From Planctomycetota bacterium (GTDB lineage Bacteria > Planctomycetota > Planctomycetia > Gemmatales > HRBIN36), in the NCBI GenBank assembly GCA_014584395.1, contig JACTMY010000013.1:124001-188000 (forward strand): 64,000 bases of DNA, given 5' to 3'. The position numbers and the translations under genes were made by a program. Of the stretch, positions 1 to 8,168 are shown piece by piece. Each line of letters opens with the position of its first letter. The stretch's first letter is position 1. A model generated the notes under the pieces. The model was not told where the DNA came from, did no database searches, and saw nothing but the letters and a program-made list of their open reading frames with translations.

Positions 1-1355
1 GGCAGCAAGCCGAGTTCACCGAGCCGACCTGGCTGGGCGTCAAGTTCCGCGAGGATCAGGATTATGTGATGCGGATTCCCATCCGTCCCGGCAACGAACC
101 GCAAGTCTTTGAAGACCCTCCGTGCCGGATCGTTACCTCCGAGGACGGCCGCGAGGTCCGGGTGGTGATGAGCCTGCCGCGGAAGCCGCGCCAGATCAGC
201 ATCGATCCCGATCAAGTCCTGCTCGACAAGGAACCGGCCAACAACCACTGGAAGGCGGAGGTGGCCTATCGCTTGCCGCCGGTCTTCACCAATCTATCGG
301 AGACGGGACTGACGACGGCCTACGACCGGTGGAATCTCATCGCGGGTCCATGGCTGGGCACGAATCAGCCGCAGTTCGGGCAGCGGGCCTATGCGGGGTT
401 CCGCGCCGCGGCTTACCGCTTGGAGCAGTTTCAAGGCGGCATCTACACCGCCTACGATTTCGAGGACGCGGACTTCCGGGCCGGGGCGGACGCCTTGTTT
501 CGGCATCTCGGTCATCCCAACGTGCAAGCCGGCTTGCAATACGATCACAGTCTCTCGGACGATTGGGCGAATCTCAAACGGGATCGCGGACGGTTGTTTG
601 CCCGGTATGTCTTCCTGGAAACCCCCAGCCTCTACCTCGATCCGATTCATTACGTGGAAACCTATGGCCGCATTCAACGGCAATTCGAACGGGAGCAGGA
701 TCGGGGCCGCTACGTTCCCCCTGGCGTGGAGAGCTATGACGATTCCGCCGGCGTAGGGCTGCGTTATTATCGCAACTACCAAACACCCTATTGGGATCCC
801 GAAGGCGGTTATAAATTGGACCTCAATTATGAACTGGGGCTGCCCATCGTGGGGACGTATGACGGCGTCTTTCATCGCCTCCAAGGCGAGGTGAGCCTGG
901 TCAAGGCTCTGCCCGCGGATTGGGGCTATTGGGGACACTCACGCTGGGCGGCTCGGCTCTATGGCGGCGCGGGCTGGCCCGACAACGGCTACCACTTTCA
1001 GCTCGGCGGTCCCAATCGCTTCCGCGGCTTCAACCGCGATGATCGGGAAGGGGACATGGTCTGGGTCGGCACCCTGGAATGGCGCTTCCCGCTCTGGCGC
1101 GAGGCCGGGCTCGACGTAGCCTATCGGCTCTTCCACCTCAATCATGTCTACGGGGTCGCCTTTTACGACGTCGGCGCGATTTACCTCGACGGCCGCCTGC
1201 AAGACTCCGTGGCCCACGCCGCGGGCTTCGGCTTGCGGTTGGACATGTCCCTCTTGAGCTTCATCGAACGCGCCACGCTGCGGTTCGACGTCGCCAAAAC
1301 CTTGAACGATCCCCAGCCCGTGCAATTTTGGTTCGGCCTATCACAGGCGTTTTAG
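1..1355 (+). CDS. C-terminal part of an Omp85/BamA-like outer-membrane barrel protein, 5' end outside window
   Basis: The reading frame is open from base 3 with no stop upstream, so the gene starts before the window; the GTG at 66 is only an internal codon. About 450 residues are visible. The last ~350 are rich in alternating aromatic/polar strands and contain GGPNRFRGF, which resembles the xRGF/Y motif of Omp85-family barrels, and the protein ends in Phe as outer-membrane barrels do. The first ~75 residues contain DPDQVLLDKEPANNHW, a phrase that recalls the C-terminal end of M1-type metallopeptidases, so the full protein could be a peptidase-barrel fusion (inference). The barrel call is fairly safe; the role (assembly, secretion or anchoring) is not known. 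The next gene begins 83 bases downstream on the same strand. Confidence 0.65.
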   Translation, partial: QQAEFTEPTWLGVKFREDQDYVMRIPIRPGNEPQVFEDPPCRIVTSEDGREVRVVMSLPRKPRQISIDPDQVLLDKEPANNHWKAEVAYRLPPVFTNLSETGLTTAYDRWNLIAGPWLGTNQPQFGQRAYAGFRAAAYRLEQFQGGIYTAYDFEDADFRAGADALFRHLGHPNVQAGLQYDHSLSDDWANLKRDRGRLFARYVFLETPSLYLDPIHYVETYGRIQRQFEREQDRGRYVPPGVESYDDSAGVGLRYYRNYQTPYWDPEGGYKLDLNYELGLPIVGTYDGVFHRLQGEVSLVKALPADWGYWGHSRWAARLYGGAGWPDNGYHFQLGGPNRFRGFNRDDREGDMVWVGTLEWRFPLWREAGLDVAYRLFHLNHVYGVAFYDVGAIYLDGRLQDSVAHAAGFGLRLDMSLLSFIERATLRFDVAKTLNDPQPVQFWFGLSQAF

Positions 1356-1438
1356 CAAGCCAGCTTTCACGCCGCGCTGCCTTTCTCTCTCCGCGATTCG
1401 CTGGCGATGGACCCTGGATTGGCTTATGATGATCGTCC

Positions 1439-2374
1439 ATGACGGGCTCACCTGACATCGTCATCCTTGGCTCCACGAACGTGGACCTGATCTTCCGCGT
1501 GGAACATTTGCCCAAGCCAGGCGAGACGGTTCTGAGCCAAGCGTTCGAGCAACAGTTCGGCGGCAAGGGCGGCAATCAAGCGGTCGTGGCGGCCCGGCTC
1601 GGCGCGGAAACGGCCCTCATCTCGCGCGTCGGCGCGGATGATTACGGAGCGGCGGCCCTGCGCCATTATCTGGCGAACAAGGTGCCCACCCTGTACATCG
1701 GCCAGGATGAAACCGCCCCCACGGGACTGGCCTGCATCACCGTGGACGCCCGCGGCAACAACGCCATCGTCGTGGCTCCCGGCGCCAACCTGACCTTGCG
1801 TCCCGAACACGTCCTGGGGCAGGCTCACATGATCGCCTCGGCGCGGCTGATCATCGCTCAGCTCGAGATTCCGATGGAAGCCATCATCGAAGCCTTCCGC
1901 CTGGCTCGAGGAGCGGGCGCGGCCACGATGCTGAACGCGGCGCCCGCCTTGGCCATGCCCGATGAATTGCTGGGCTTGACCGACGTCTGCATTGTGAACG
2001 AACCGGAGGTCGAACAGCTCACCGGGCAAGCCATCGTCGATCAGACGCAGGTCAAGGAGATCGCCCAGGCCTTAAGGCGCATGGGGCCGTCCATGGTCGT
2101 GGTGACGCTCGGTGCCAATGGCGCCTGGATCGAGGATGATTCCTTGTCCATGCGCGTCCCCGCGCTCAAGGTTAACGCCGTGGATACCACGGGGGCAGGG
2201 GACGCCTTCACCGCGGCTTTCGGCGTTGCCTTTTGCGAACGCAGGCCGCCCCTGGAAGCGGTTCGCTGGGCCAACCGCGTCGCCGCCCTCACGGTCGCAC
2301 GGCCGGGAACGCAATCCTCCTTCCCCAATCGTTGGGAGGTGGACACATGGAACGAACCAGGGCAGCCAGGGTAA
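1439..2374 (+). CDS. rbsK: ribokinase (PfkB family carbohydrate kinase)
   Basis: 311 residues, normal ribokinase length. It phosphorylates ribose to ribose-5-phosphate with ATP in the cytoplasm. Visible family marks are the N-terminal LGSTNVDLIF strand, the substrate-binding FGGKGGNQAVVAARLGA glycine-rich segment near residue 40, and the PfkB signature DTTGAGDAFTAAF near residue 250, whose Asp is the catalytic base. No dedicated ribose transporter lies beside it, so specificity for ribose rather than another sugar or nucleoside is inferred from the GGKGGNQ motif. It appears to be expressed alone or after the barrel gene; the next gene is convergent. Confidence 0.88.
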   Translation: MTGSPDIVILGSTNVDLIFRVEHLPKPGETVLSQAFEQQFGGKGGNQAVVAARLGAETALISRVGADDYGAAALRHYLANKVPTLYIGQDETAPTGLACITVDARGNNAIVVAPGANLTLRPEHVLGQAHMIASARLIIAQLEIPMEAIIEAFRLARGAGAATMLNAAPALAMPDELLGLTDVCIVNEPEVEQLTGQAIVDQTQVKEIAQALRRMGPSMVVVTLGANGAWIEDDSLSMRVPALKVNAVDTTGAGDAFTAAFGVAFCERRPPLEAVRWANRVAALTVARPGTQSSFPNRWEVDTWNEPGQPG

Positions 2375-2428
2375 GCCGAGCCGCCAAGTCAAGGGAAGCG
2401 CCGCTTCCGTCCCGCATCGCCATCCTGC

Positions 2429-2926
2429 TTACTGAAACCCATCGAGATAGCCGATAAGGGAAGGCGAGATGTTGGATGCGTTGAAATAATCCGCCACGCG
2501 GCGGGCGCGATAGTCGAAGATCGCTTCGAGGTCGGAGCGGATGACCCGCTGGTGGAGCCAGCGTCCCAGGAAGCCGAGCGGCAGATCGTATTCGACCTCA
2601 TCCCGCACCAGAGTGCCTCCCGCCTGGGAAAGGAAAGTATGCCGATGGTGCCACCGGCGATAGGGTCCCTTGATTTGCACGTCGACGAAGCCGTGCGGCG
2701 GGTTCCATTCCACGATCTCCGTCCGCCAGCGGATCGGCCACCAGCGCCAGCGAATCTTGTAGTCGATCAGCGTTCCTTGCTGCATGACGATGGGCAGCGG
2801 CGTCAGCAAGCGGAAGCGAAGCCAGGGGGGAGTGATCTGATTGAGATTCTCCGCCTGGGCGAAAAACGGGAAGACTTCCTCGAGGGATTGAGGCAGGAAT
2901 TGCTCGCGCTGGATTTGCCAACTCAT
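2429..2926 (-). CDS. SRPBCC-family ligand-binding protein
   Basis: 165 residues. The fold is suggested by the START/SRPBCC pattern: an N-terminal strand followed by LEEVFPFFAQAENLNQITPPWLRF, a central antiparallel sheet (IDYKIRWRWWPIRWRTEIVEWNPPHGFVDVQIKGPYRRWHH is the core, rich in Trp) and a C-terminal helix ending RVADYFNA. Proteins of this type in bacteria are often called cell-division-inhibitor-like or CDP-paratose-epimerase-associated, but ligand and role are unknown. It lies downstream of, and in the same direction as, the DUF1294 gene, 120 bases away. Soluble and cytoplasmic by appearance. Confidence 0.7.
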   Translation of the reverse strand: MSWQIQREQFLPQSLEEVFPFFAQAENLNQITPPWLRFRLLTPLPIVMQQGTLIDYKIRWRWWPIRWRTEIVEWNPPHGFVDVQIKGPYRRWHHRHTFLSQAGGTLVRDEVEYDLPLGFLGRWLHQRVIRSDLEAIFDYRARRVADYFNASNISPSLIGYLDGFQ

Positions 2927-3046
2927 CAGGCATGCCCTCGACTGGGGACGGCGATCGTCGCGGGGAACAGGCTGCCGCGCCGCGCAACGGGATCGAACCG
3001 CATGACGTATTCCCTAACGACATAACCGTTCCATGAGGCGGATCGA

Positions 3047-3436
3047 TTAACTCGCCCACATCCAGCGCAGCCAGACCACGAACAAGACGCCCTGCACAAC
3101 GACGATGCCCCAATAGACGATCTGGAAGCGGCGCTTCATGGTTTTGTGATGGAAGAAGCGCATGCCCAGCCAGGCGCCCGGGGTGCCCCCCAAGAGCGCC
3201 AAGACGTGCAGCACGGCCTCGGGCACGCGGCGGCCTTGCCGCGCAGCCTGGCGTTTGTCATAGGCGAAATAGAGAAACGTGATCAGGTTGATGGCGACCA
3301 GCCAGAGCAGCAGCCAGGCCATCCATCGGCTCGGCCAACTGGGCAGCCAAGCCAACAACAAGGTGACCAGGATCGTCAACGTGACCGCGATCCAGAGATG
3401 CTTGCGGAAGGGATGCGGTACGGGCGCCTGGGTCAT
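3047..3436 (-). CDS. DUF1294 small membrane protein
   Basis: 129 residues with about four membrane segments (roughly residues 13-31, 36-55, 75-93 and 108-125). The family signature is clear: YFAYDKRQAARQGRRVPE after the second helix, then LALLGGTPGAWLGMRFFHHKT and KRRFQ. DUF1294 proteins are small inner-membrane proteins of unknown function, sometimes fused to cold-shock domains; no such domain is present here. It sits between the SRPBCC gene and the DUF1571 gene, all on the minus strand with short gaps, so co-transcription is possible. Confidence 0.82.
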   Translation of the reverse strand: MTQAPVPHPFRKHLWIAVTLTILVTLLLAWLPSWPSRWMAWLLLWLVAINLITFLYFAYDKRQAARQGRRVPEAVLHVLALLGGTPGAWLGMRFFHHKTMKRRFQIVYWGIVVVQGVLFVVWLRWMWAS

Positions 3437-3481
3437 GCCAGCGTTCCCTGATGGGTCCGGACGGGGCGTTAGCGCACCCGG

Positions 3482-4405
3482 TTAAAATTCAAAGTCGGCA
3501 TCCTTCAAGCCCAGATTCGTTCGCAGGTCCAGATAGGTGAACCGCTCCGCCAGCCGGCTTTCCGTCTGGCCTGGTTCGGGCCAGTCATAGCCTTCCGATC
3601 GGACCGGCAATCCCGTCGAACGATCAAAATAGACTTTCGCCTTGGCGTAGAGAAAATGCTCTTTCATGGCCGGGTCATGGGTCGTCGTCACCACGATGCA
3701 ATGGTGCACAAAGTCCCGATTTTGAATGGAAACCTTCTCCTCGCGCTCCTCGAGGGTGACCTGGGTGCTGTTCATCCGCAGCTCTTTTTCCCACGAAGTC
3801 GCGTAGCGGTTGATCATGTTCTTCAAACCCGCCTGCAGGATCGTGTGCCGGCTCTCTTTCCGCCGCACGCTCTCTTGGGGATCGAGCTTCAGCGTGATCA
3901 ACTGCTTGACCAGCATTTTGCCGTTGTTCTTGCCCTCGATGTAGGCCACCTTGCGATCCTTCTTGATCGGCGGCGCGATCCACTCCATCTGCACGCTGAA
4001 CGGCACGTGCCGCACCTTCAGGTTCAGGATGTTCTTGTTCATTTCGCCATCAATCCATTCGTCGCGCAGGAACAAGCATTTATAATCTTGGACGTGTTCG
4101 AACCGCTGCTGGGCCGTGCGAATCAATTCCAGCGCCCGGGCCACGTCGCTGGTTTCGACTTCCTTGAGGATGCGCTCCGATTCCGTGGCCACCGTGGCCT
4201 CTTCCAGGTAGAAGCGGATGACGATGAACGTGGTCACGCAGCCGATGATGAAGAAGAGCAGGGCCGTGAAACCGAGCGCCAGCCAGCCGAAGCGTTTGCC
4301 GCGGCGGCCGGGTTCGGGGGAGGCGGCATTGGACACGGTTTCCGTTCCTCGGGGGGCGCTAACGCCCTCTGTCTGAATAAAATGCGCTTGGGTCTGCTGT
4401 AACAT
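3482..4405 (-). CDS. DUF1571 membrane-anchored protein
   Basis: 307 residues from ATG at 4405, which is preceded on the minus strand by a GGGAGGAGAGGA ribosome site; the open frame continues far upstream but only as antisense of the neighbouring hydrolase gene. One N-terminal membrane segment (LALGFTALLFFIIGCVTTFIVI, about residues 36-57) is followed by a periplasmic domain with the DUF1571 pattern: ALELIRTAQQRFEHVQDYKCLFLRDEWIDG, repeated PFSVQMEW.. strands, and a C-terminal TYLDLRTNLGLKDADFEF. DUF1571 is mostly seen in planctomycetes and resembles outer-membrane lipoprotein-sorting folds (LolA-like) in being a curved sheet that could bind lipid; this is inference. Divergent from the hydrolase gene at 4430 with only 24 bases between start codons. 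Confidence 0.75.
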   Translation of the reverse strand: MLQQTQAHFIQTEGVSAPRGTETVSNAASPEPGRRGKRFGWLALGFTALLFFIIGCVTTFIVIRFYLEEATVATESERILKEVETSDVARALELIRTAQQRFEHVQDYKCLFLRDEWIDGEMNKNILNLKVRHVPFSVQMEWIAPPIKKDRKVAYIEGKNNGKMLVKQLITLKLDPQESVRRKESRHTILQAGLKNMINRYATSWEKELRMNSTQVTLEEREEKVSIQNRDFVHHCIVVTTTHDPAMKEHFLYAKAKVYFDRSTGLPVRSEGYDWPEPGQTESRLAERFTYLDLRTNLGLKDADFEF

Positions 4406-4409
4406 TCCT

Positions 4410-4422
4410 CTCCTCCCAGGAG
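4410..4422. promoter_or_regulatory. inverted repeat that forms both ribosome-binding sites of a divergent gene pair
   Basis: CTCCT-CCC-AGGAG reads as AGGAG on either strand. The plus-strand arm is the Shine-Dalgarno of the GTG start at 4430, and the minus-strand arm (within GGGAGGAGAGGA) is that of the ATG at 4405. With 24 bases between the two start codons there is no room for promoters between the genes, so each promoter must lie within the other gene's 5' coding sequence. Position and symmetry are read directly; function is inferred. Confidence 0.6.
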
Positions 4423-4429
4423 TATCAAG

Positions 4430-5098
4430 GTGGCCACCGGTTTGCAAGTCGAGACCATTGAGTCGAGGCCCTTCGGCGAGAATTCCTACGTCGTCCATCG
4501 TCCGGGACGGAGCGACGCCCTGGTCATCGACCCCGGGCTCGAGCCAAACCTGATCCTCGACTATCTCCGACGCCATCGACTGCATCTGGACGCCATCCTC
4601 AACACGCATGGCCATGCGGATCACATCGCCGGGAATGCCGCCATGAAGGAGGCCTTTCCCGACGCGCCTCTGATCATCGGCCGGGGCGACGCCGACATGC
4701 TCACCGATCCCTTCCTCAACCTCTCCGCCATGTTCGGCCCCGCAATCACCAGCCCGCCCGCCGATCAGCTTCTCGACGAAGGCGATACCCTGGAGACGGC
4801 GGGCATCCGCTTCGCCATCCTGCTTATCCCAGGGCACTCTCCTGGTCATATTCTTTTTCATCATTTGGATCAACCCGAACTGATCTTCGGCGGGGACGTC
4901 CTCTTCGCCGGCAGTATCGGCCGAACCGATTTCCCCGGAGGGAGTTACGACCAGCTTCGGGATGGCATCCACCGCAAATTATTCACTCTGCCCGACGACA
5001 CGGTCATCTACCCGGGCCACGGCCCCGCCACCACCCTCGGCGAGGAGAAACAATCCAACCCCTACGTCGGCCTGCATGGGTATGGGAATGCCCCTTGA
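4430..5098 (+). CDS. MBL-fold metallo-hydrolase, glyoxalase II-like
   Basis: 222 residues from GTG at 4430 with AGGAG seven bases upstream. The metal-binding residues of the metallo-beta-lactamase fold are all visible: THGHADH (HxHxDH, near residue 61), GHSPGH (His near 140), the GGDVLFAGSIGRTDFPGG segment (bridging Asp) and YPGHGP (last His). The order and the FAGSIGRTDFPGG phrase match the short glyoxalase II/YcbL-type hydrolases that act on thioesters such as S-lactoylglutathione, but the substrate cannot be fixed from sequence. Cytoplasmic, no signal peptide. Divergent with the DUF1571 gene. Confidence 0.85.
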   Translation: MATGLQVETIESRPFGENSYVVHRPGRSDALVIDPGLEPNLILDYLRRHRLHLDAILNTHGHADHIAGNAAMKEAFPDAPLIIGRGDADMLTDPFLNLSAMFGPAITSPPADQLLDEGDTLETAGIRFAILLIPGHSPGHILFHHLDQPELIFGGDVLFAGSIGRTDFPGGSYDQLRDGIHRKLFTLPDDTVIYPGHGPATTLGEEKQSNPYVGLHGYGNAP

Positions 5099-5494
5099 GC
5101 GAGCCACAAGGGCATTAAGATCGGGCAAGGGGGGGATGGTTGATAAATTGGATAAAATCCCGGCCGCTGGGCCAGCACCCGGCGCGAGGCTTCCGACCAT
5201 CGCCGATTACGATTAAACCCTCTGGTACACATTGGCCCCCCGTGCATCATGGGCGCCAAAGATCACCCTCATGCCGGAACCCGTCAAACGATGTGAAGAA
5301 ATGATGTTGAGCGGGTAGGGCCATGTGAATCTGATTGCGGCCCCCCATCGCCCAAATTAATGTGCATAGGTTGGTGCTAGCCCAACTCAGATCGATTACA
5401 TGACCCATTAGCCAATGATTGGCACAGCAATCGCACCATAAAATTCGTTCGCTCCGTGCTTCTTCTCAATCGTGGACCGTTCAGCGCAGGACGC
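5099..5494. other. intergenic stretch, 396 bases, no supported gene
   Basis: Holds only a 26-codon reading frame (ATG at 5136 to TAA at 5216) whose start is directly abutted by a run of Gs, with no correctly spaced ribosome site, so it is not called. AT-rich segments around 5340-5450 (for example TTGGCA at 5419 and TAAAAT at 5439, 14 bases apart) may be the promoter of the gene at 5495, but the spacing is short. No strong hairpin or repeat was recognised. Confidence 0.3.
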
Positions 5495-5953
5495 ATGCGC
5501 ATGGCGTTGACGCCAGACACCGTCATTGATGCATTTTGGCAAGCGGTCAATGAGTTGCCGCCGCATGTTCTTCCGCCGCCCATCGCGCTTAGGTTGCTGG
5601 CGGGTTTGTGCGATCGGCTAGGACAGGTGGAGCCTTCCGAACAGTTCGCGGAGGAAGCCCGCCAGTGTCGCGAGACGTTGGAGGAATACGCTCCGCTGCT
5701 CTCCGGGGAGGGTGTGCGCCTCGCATATGCTTACAGCACGACGGGCGATGGGCATGTGCTGTTGGAGACGTTCAACGCCGAAGCAACCGCGGGGGGGAGT
5801 CCGGGACGGTGGTCGGCACGCCCGGCGTGCGGCTGCGGTTCGACGCCGCTGAAGCCCGTCGGGCGATCCAGATCCTGGGGGCGCTGTTTCCCCCGGAATG
5901 AAAAGCGTGGCAATGCCGAACCGGGTCCTGCACCGGACGATGGCCGCGCGTAG
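5495..5953 (+). CDS. small hypothetical protein with probable frameshift at a poly-G run
   Basis: From ATG at 5495 (AGGAC upstream) the frame encodes a soluble alpha-helical protein with TPDTVIDAFWQAVNELPPHVLPPPIALRLLAGLCDRL near the N-terminus. At the seven-G run 5791-5797 the frame changes character: the annotated frame continues as a Gly/Arg/Pro-rich tail to 5953, while the -1 frame reads GESGTVVGTPGVRLRFDAAEARR then stops at 5901, which looks like real protein. One extra G would join the two into a ~135-residue product. So the true end is probably 5901 and the gene carries a frameshift, a sequencing error, or a slippage site. No family recognised. Confidence 0.5.
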   Translation: MRMALTPDTVIDAFWQAVNELPPHVLPPPIALRLLAGLCDRLGQVEPSEQFAEEARQCRETLEEYAPLLSGEGVRLAYAYSTTGDGHVLLETFNAEATAGGSPGRWSARPACGCGSTPLKPVGRSRSWGRCFPRNEKRGNAEPGPAPDDGRA

Positions 5954-6027
5954 GTTTTCTTTCACGTTAGATCACTCAAGCGAGCCGAGCCGATGAGCAC
6001 ACTGGTTATGCAGCGGAGAGATGGCCA

Positions 6028-7941
6028 TTGACCGAGAACAACCGTTTTTATCACAACGCGGCGGACATCGAGAGCGTGCTCCGGGAACTGATGAGCATCC
6101 GGGAGGTGTTGGTCGCTGCCCCGGCCAAGCCGCAGCATCGGCTCTCTCTTGTTCATGCCAACTACCTCGACAGCGCCCGGAACTTACTGCATTATTTAGC
6201 CCTACGCCGCCGGGACCTTCGCCCGCTGCAACTTCGTCTGGCCGCTCTGGGGCTTTCCTCGCTCGGGCGGGCCGAGTCGCACGTTTTGGCCACGATCGAC
6301 GCGGTCCTGGCCGTCTTGCATCGCCTGGCGGGTCGAGACTGGCAACCGCCGGCACCGGAGGGCGGGTGCATCGATTTCGCCGAGGGACAACGGTTGCTGG
6401 CCGAGCACACCCAAGGATTGCTTGGTCCAGCGAATCCCGACCGAACGGTCCGCATCATGGTCACCATGCCAACAGAGGCGGGGCACGATTACACCCTCGT
6501 TCACAACCTGTTGAAGCAGGGCATGGACTGCATGCGCATCAATTGCGCCCACGACGACGCCGCGACCTGGGCGCGGATGATCGAACATTTGCGGCGGGCC
6601 GAGCAGACCCTAGGACGGTCCTGCCGGGTCATCATGGACCTTGCCGGGCCGAAGCTGCGCACCGGGCCCCTCGAGCCGGGGGCGGCGGTGGTCCGGGTTC
6701 GACCCCGTCGCGACGTCTTCGGAAGGGTCGTCGCAGCTGCGCGCATTTGGTTGACCGCCGAGGCGGCTCCCCAGGCGCCTCCGTCGCCGGCGGACGCCTG
6801 TTTGCCCGTGCCGGCGTACTGGCTTGGTCAGCTCCGCGTGGGAGAGTGCGTGAAGCTTATCGATGCGCGCGCTGCCCGGCGCAGCTTCACCATCGTTGAC
6901 GTCACCGACCGCGGATGTTGGGCCGAAGCAACCCAAACGACGTACTTCGTTCCCGGCACCGTGCTGCGCCGCAAGCGCGGGGACGACAAGGGCGACGACC
7001 GCCAAGCCCCCGTTGGCGGCCTGCCGCCGCAAGAGAATGCCATTCACCTTCGGCAAGGGGACCTGCTCGTCCTTACCCGCGACGTGCGGCCCGGCCGCCC
7101 GGCCAGCACGGACAGCGGAGGGCGGACGCTGACCCCGGCCACGATCGGGTGCACCATTCCCGAAGTGTTCGACGACGTTCGGCCGGGCGAACCCATCTGG
7201 TTCGACGACGGCAAGATCGGCGGCCTCATCGAAAAGGTTGAGGATCGCCAAATCCTCGTCCGCATCACGCAAGTACGCTTCGGGGGGGCGCGGCTTCGCG
7301 CCAACAAGGGGATTAATCTGCCCGAGAGCACGCTTCGGCTCGCGGCCCTTACCGCCAAGGATCTCGAAGACCTTGCCTTCGCGGCTCAACATGCCGACGT
7401 CGTCGAGCTGTCCTTTGCGAATAGCGCTCGCGATGTTGAATTGTTGCAGCAACATCTGGCTCGCCTGGGCAGCCGACAGCCAGCCGTCGTGCTCAAGATC
7501 GAAACGCGGCGCGGTTTCAAAAACTTGCCGGACATGCTGTTGACGGCCATGCGGGCATCCTGTTGTGGCGTGATGATCGCCCGGGGCGACTTGGCGGTTG
7601 AATGCGGCTTTGAGCGCCTGGCGGAAGTTCAGGAGGAGATTCTCTGGATCTGTGAAGCCGCCCACGTGCCCGTCATCTGGGCCACGCAGGTTCTCGAAAC
7701 CCTCGCCAAGGAGGGGATGCCGTCGCGCGCCGAGATCACCGACGCCGCCATGGGGCACCGCGCCGAGTGTGTGATGCTCAATAAAGGGCCGCACATGCTC
7801 AGTGCGGTGCAAGTGCTCGACGATATTCTGCGGCGGATGCAGGCGCACCAGGCCAAGAAACAGTCCATGCTTCGGGAGTTGCGGCTAGCCCATGGGCTGC
7901 CGGCCGAACCAGACAGTGCAGCAGACCCCGGCCGTGCGTAG
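6028..7941 (+). CDS. divergent pyruvate-kinase-like protein with N-terminal extension, lacking the C-terminal domain
   Basis: 637 residues from a TTG start (GGAGAG upstream). Residues ~1-140 are a helical extension not found in standard pyruvate kinase. From ~145 the barrel begins (VRIMVTMPTEAG, MDCMRINCAHDD, IMDLAGPKLRTGPL); a long B-domain-like insertion spans ~225-430; the barrel resumes with LKIETRRGFKNLPDML, MIARGDLAVECG and PVIWATQVLETLAKEGMPSRAEITDAAMG. The usual MLSGETA Ser/Thr-rich substrate loop is replaced by MLNKGPH, and the protein ends about 45 residues later, so the allosteric C-terminal domain of normal pyruvate kinase is absent. A canonical pyruvate kinase lies at 16129-17568. 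It probably acts on phosphoenolpyruvate/pyruvate or a related enol-phosphate, but activity is uncertain. Confidence 0.7.
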   Translation: MTENNRFYHNAADIESVLRELMSIREVLVAAPAKPQHRLSLVHANYLDSARNLLHYLALRRRDLRPLQLRLAALGLSSLGRAESHVLATIDAVLAVLHRLAGRDWQPPAPEGGCIDFAEGQRLLAEHTQGLLGPANPDRTVRIMVTMPTEAGHDYTLVHNLLKQGMDCMRINCAHDDAATWARMIEHLRRAEQTLGRSCRVIMDLAGPKLRTGPLEPGAAVVRVRPRRDVFGRVVAAARIWLTAEAAPQAPPSPADACLPVPAYWLGQLRVGECVKLIDARAARRSFTIVDVTDRGCWAEATQTTYFVPGTVLRRKRGDDKGDDRQAPVGGLPPQENAIHLRQGDLLVLTRDVRPGRPASTDSGGRTLTPATIGCTIPEVFDDVRPGEPIWFDDGKIGGLIEKVEDRQILVRITQVRFGGARLRANKGINLPESTLRLAALTAKDLEDLAFAAQHADVVELSFANSARDVELLQQHLARLGSRQPAVVLKIETRRGFKNLPDMLLTAMRASCCGVMIARGDLAVECGFERLAEVQEEILWICEAAHVPVIWATQVLETLAKEGMPSRAEITDAAMGHRAECVMLNKGPHMLSAVQVLDDILRRMQAHQAKKQSMLRELRLAHGLPAEPDSAADPGRA

Positions 7942-8067
7942 GTCGACGGGCGTCAACGTTCTCCTGTGTGGCCGGTGCAGGTGTGAGGGTTCATGCGGCG
8001 GCGGGCGGCAAAGGGGCGGCAGCGGAAAACGCATTTCATTTCAACTGCGGCCGGGACCACATCGCCT

Positions 8068-8154
8068 ATGGCCGGTTTCTTTGCATCCTTTTTCGGTTGG
8101 CTCCGTCTGTTGGTACAGAAACGGCTGATGTTCAGCCGTAATGAACTCCAATGA
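8068..8154 (+). CDS. possible 28-codon leader peptide
   Basis: ATG at 8068 to TGA at 8154 encodes a short peptide with a hydrophobic, aromatic N-terminus (MAGFFASFFGWLRLLV) and a basic tail. It ends 14 bases before the ATG of the Cys-rich miniprotein, and the perfect hairpin at 8121-8139 lies inside it. Such an arrangement would fit a leader or attenuator, but only a weak GGGA precedes the ATG and chance cannot be excluded. Confidence 0.2.
   Translation: MAGFFASFFGWLRLLVQKRLMFSRNELQ
8121..8139. promoter_or_regulatory. perfect hairpin upstream of the Cys-rich miniprotein
   Basis: ACGGCTGA-TGT-TCAGCCGT is an 8-bp perfect stem with a three-base loop, 29 bases before the miniprotein ATG. It could be an attenuator or an extragenic palindrome; its ACGGCT/AGCCGT core recurs in the hairpin at 9831-9850 at the other end of the sigma-factor island. 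Confidence 0.45.
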
Positions 8155-8168
8155 ACAGGAGCAGAACC

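Noticed and set aside
2985..3005. tRNA-like T-loop (GGTTCGATCCC on the minus strand)
   Set aside because: Only the loop phrase matches; flanking bases do not form a five-bp T stem, anticodon arm or acceptor stem.
4406..4972. N-terminal extension of the DUF1571 gene
   Set aside because: The frame is open to 4972, but this part is antisense to the metallo-hydrolase, which has all its metal motifs; the ATG at 4405 has a strong ribosome site.
5136..5216. 26-codon frame after the metallo-hydrolase gene
   Set aside because: The start is directly abutted by a G run with no properly spaced ribosome site and the peptide has no recognisable features.
6610..7848. 412-codon open frame on the minus strand opposite the pyruvate-kinase-like gene
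   Set aside because: It is the complement of a convincing gene; high GC third positions give long antisense frames here. No family, start signal or domain.
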